From: Flavitalea plasmicola | Lineage (GTDB): Bacteria > Bacteroidota > Bacteroidia > Chitinophagales > Chitinophagaceae | Reading direction: 5' to 3' | NCBI RefSeq assembly: GCF_030546645.1 | Contig: NZ_JAUOTO010000003.1 | Coordinates: 526,956 to 590,955, forward strand | DNA: 64,000 nucleotides | Part shown: piece after piece, positions 62,479 through 64,000 of the stretch | Position numbering within the stretch: position 1 is the stretch's first letter | Layout: every line of letters starts with the position of its first letter | The notes under the pieces: model-generated | Told to the model about the DNA's origin: nothing | The model's database searches: none | What the model saw: the letters and a program-made list of their open reading frames with translations, nothing else | Position numbers and translations under genes: made by a program

Positions 62479-63354
62479 ATGCTCAATATTGAGAATCAGA
62501 ATCTGAAAGTTACCATCAACGCGAAAGGAGCGGAATTGACAAGCATTTATCATAAGGGGCTGCAAATGGAATATCTATGGGGCGGCGATCCCAATGTGTG
62601 GGGCAAGCATTCTCCGTTGCTTTTCCCCATCGTAGGCACGCTGCGCCAGAATACCTGGAAATATAAAGGCAAGACCTGGACGCTCCCCCGTCATGGTTTT
62701 GCCAGGGATATGGAGTTTGCCGTGGAGCAACAGAGCAAGGATGGTCTTACCCTGCTGTTGAAAAGCAATGAGACCACCCGCGCCAAATATCCTTTTGACT
62801 TCGAGTTACGGGTCATTTATCAGCTGGCGCCCAATGGACTCGCCACTACTTACAATGTCAAGAATAATTCAGGGGAAGAAATGTACTTCTCCATCGGCGG
62901 TCATCCCGCTTTCAGAGTGCCCCTGGCCGAAAGGACCACTTACACTGACTATTTCCTGGAGTTCGAGCAGAAAGAAACGGCCAACAGGTGGCCCATCTCC
63001 AAAGAAGGACTGATTGAAACGACACCCCAGCCTATCCTGGACAACACGAATATCATGCCCATCACCAGGGACCTGTTCTCCAGCGATGCCCTGGTGTTTA
63101 AAAACCTGGCCTCTACCACCGTCAGTCTCAAATCCCGCCGAAGCCGGCATGGCCTGGACTTTGACTTCACCGACTTCCCTTACCTGGGTATCTGGTCGGC
63201 AAAAAATGAAAAGGCTGATTTTATTTGCATAGAACCCTGGTGCGGCATTGCTGACAGCGTGGATTCGGATCAGGAAATGGAAGATAAGGAAGGGATACAA
63301 AGGCTGGCTCCGGGAGAGACTTTCGAAAGGATCTGGGCCGTGACGTTGTATTAA
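62479..63354 (+). CDS. Aldose 1-epimerase family protein
   Basis: This 291-residue cytoplasmic protein has the galactose-mutarotase-like fold: 'KVTINAKGAELTSIYHKGLQMEYLWGGDPNVWGKHSPLLFPIVGTLR', 'LPRHGFARDMEF', 'FSIGGHPAFRVPL' (catalytic His) and 'FICIEPWCGIADS' (catalytic Glu). It resembles the YeaD/LacX-like subgroup, which acts on sugar or sugar phosphate. The frame is open far upstream, but the ATG at 62479 is the start that matches the family. Confidence 0.93.
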   Translation: MLNIENQNLKVTINAKGAELTSIYHKGLQMEYLWGGDPNVWGKHSPLLFPIVGTLRQNTWKYKGKTWTLPRHGFARDMEFAVEQQSKDGLTLLLKSNETTRAKYPFDFELRVIYQLAPNGLATTYNVKNNSGEEMYFSIGGHPAFRVPLAERTTYTDYFLEFEQKETANRWPISKEGLIETTPQPILDNTNIMPITRDLFSSDALVFKNLASTTVSLKSRRSRHGLDFDFTDFPYLGIWSAKNEKADFICIEPWCGIADSVDSDQEMEDKEGIQRLAPGETFERIWAVTLY

Positions 63355-63385
63355 ATCTATCGTTTCTGACGGTTTTCGTGCCCCG

Positions 63386-64000
63386 TTAGAATTCAAAAGC
63401 CTTTACTGCCGGATCGCGGAGGATCTCATGGATACAATGACGATGATCCTTTTCCGAGCCTTGCACCACCCACTCGCCGGTGATGATGCCTGTATCGGTC
63501 TTGGACTGCCGGCTGCGTTTGAAGGAGAGGTGATGCCCCCGGAACAGGTCTTCATACCGGTGAAGCGTTTCATTCTCGAAGGCGCAGATGATCTTATAAT
63601 TGCGTATCTGGTTCACCCTTTCGATCCATCCTTCCAGCATGCTGAAGGTGAGGATAACGAGCAGCACCAACAGACAGGCCATACAGGAGATCAGCTTGTA
63701 TCCGGCGCCGATGCCCATGCCCAGGGCTGCCGTCACCCAGATCATGGCTGCTGTAGTGATACCGTTGACCTTGCTATTCGTGGGTTCTCCACGGAAGATC
63801 ACTCCCGCACCTACAAATCCGATGCCCACCACTACATTGGATGCGATCCTTTCGGGCGCATGGACGGCCCCGATCAATTCCGATAGGATTGTAAAGAGAG
63901 CGGCGCCAAGACAAATGAGCGTCAATGTCCTGAACCCGGCAGACTTGCTCCTGTATTCTCTTTCGGCCCCGATGAGGCCTCCCACCACCACCGCCAGGAC
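63386..64000 (-). CDS. MgtC/SapB-family membrane protein, 5' end missing
   Basis: The gene runs off the right edge, and 204 codons are visible. It has 'VLAVVVGGLIGAEREYRSKSAGFRTLTLICLGAALFTILSE', 'IASNVVVGIGFVGAGVIFR' and 'VNGITTAAMIWVTAALGMGIGAG', all MgtC hallmarks, in four or five membrane helices. A cytoplasmic C-terminal domain follows. In pathogens MgtC supports growth at low Mg2+ and regulates ATP synthase; here the role is unknown. Confidence 0.93.
   Translation of the reverse strand, partial: VLAVVVGGLIGAEREYRSKSAGFRTLTLICLGAALFTILSELIGAVHAPERIASNVVVGIGFVGAGVIFRGEPTNSKVNGITTAAMIWVTAALGMGIGAGYKLISCMACLLVLLVILTFSMLEGWIERVNQIRNYKIICAFENETLHRYEDLFRGHHLSFKRSRQSKTDTGIITGEWVVQGSEKDHRHCIHEILRDPAVKAFEF

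Overview
The window looks like chromosome of a Bacteroidota bacterium, most likely family Chitinophagaceae. Signs are a SusC/SusD operon, two secreted proteins with type IX secretion (T9SS) sorting tails, many lipoproteins of the 'SCKK' type, hybrid propeller sensor kinases with NarL-type regulators, and promoters with the Bacteroidota -7 box TAnnTTTG. The species was not identified. There is no rRNA, no CRISPR array and no intact insertion sequence. One tRNA-Leu(CAA) is present.

Layout. 1-9.2 kb: the end of a small secreted Gly/Asn-repeat protein, a large DUF2723 membrane glycosyltransferase and a 1774-residue T9SS subtilase. 9.4-15.9 kb: a SusC-SusD-fasciclin-DUF5007 operon closed by a clear terminator. 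16-18 kb: an HGSNAT-like membrane acyltransferase and a HAD phosphatase. 18-31 kb: a regulatory stretch with three response-regulator or kinase genes, a propeller kinase with its regulator, two AraC regulators, two odd sigma-factor-like genes and an L,D-transpeptidase group. 31-35 kb: DoxX-like membrane proteins, a PAP2 phosphatase and an IGHMBP2-type helicase.

35.3-38.1 kb is the most interesting part: an FMN reductase, an exported MBL-fold hydrolase, a 57-residue lipoprotein-like peptide ending in CPACGMG, and a DUF692 multinuclear iron oxidase (MNIO). The last two look like a RiPP precursor and its modifying enzyme, with the precursor carrying a lipoprotein signal. 38-45 kb: a lone receiver protein, an AraC regulator with DUF488, a DbpA-like helicase, and a nitrate/sulfonate-type ABC importer operon. 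That operon is followed by a 75-residue protein made of heptads with Asn at every d position, and then by a lipoprotein.

45-56.6 kb: a T9SS polysaccharide-lyase-like protein with ricin repeats, a CsgG-like protein, a DHFR-family reductase, an NfeD-slipin pair, a TM2/DUF2752 pair, further small genes, an AraC regulator and an exported amidohydrolase. 56.6-57.9 kb is an AT-rich island beside the tRNA. It holds a chimeric gene remnant and a second DHFR-family gene flanked by cassette-like sequence. 58-64 kb: a Lys1-like dehydrogenase, trmN6, tsaD, a MacB-type permease, an aldose-epimerase-like protein and a truncated MgtC/SapB gene.

Several genes have the -7 box exactly four bases before the ATG, which predicts leaderless mRNAs.
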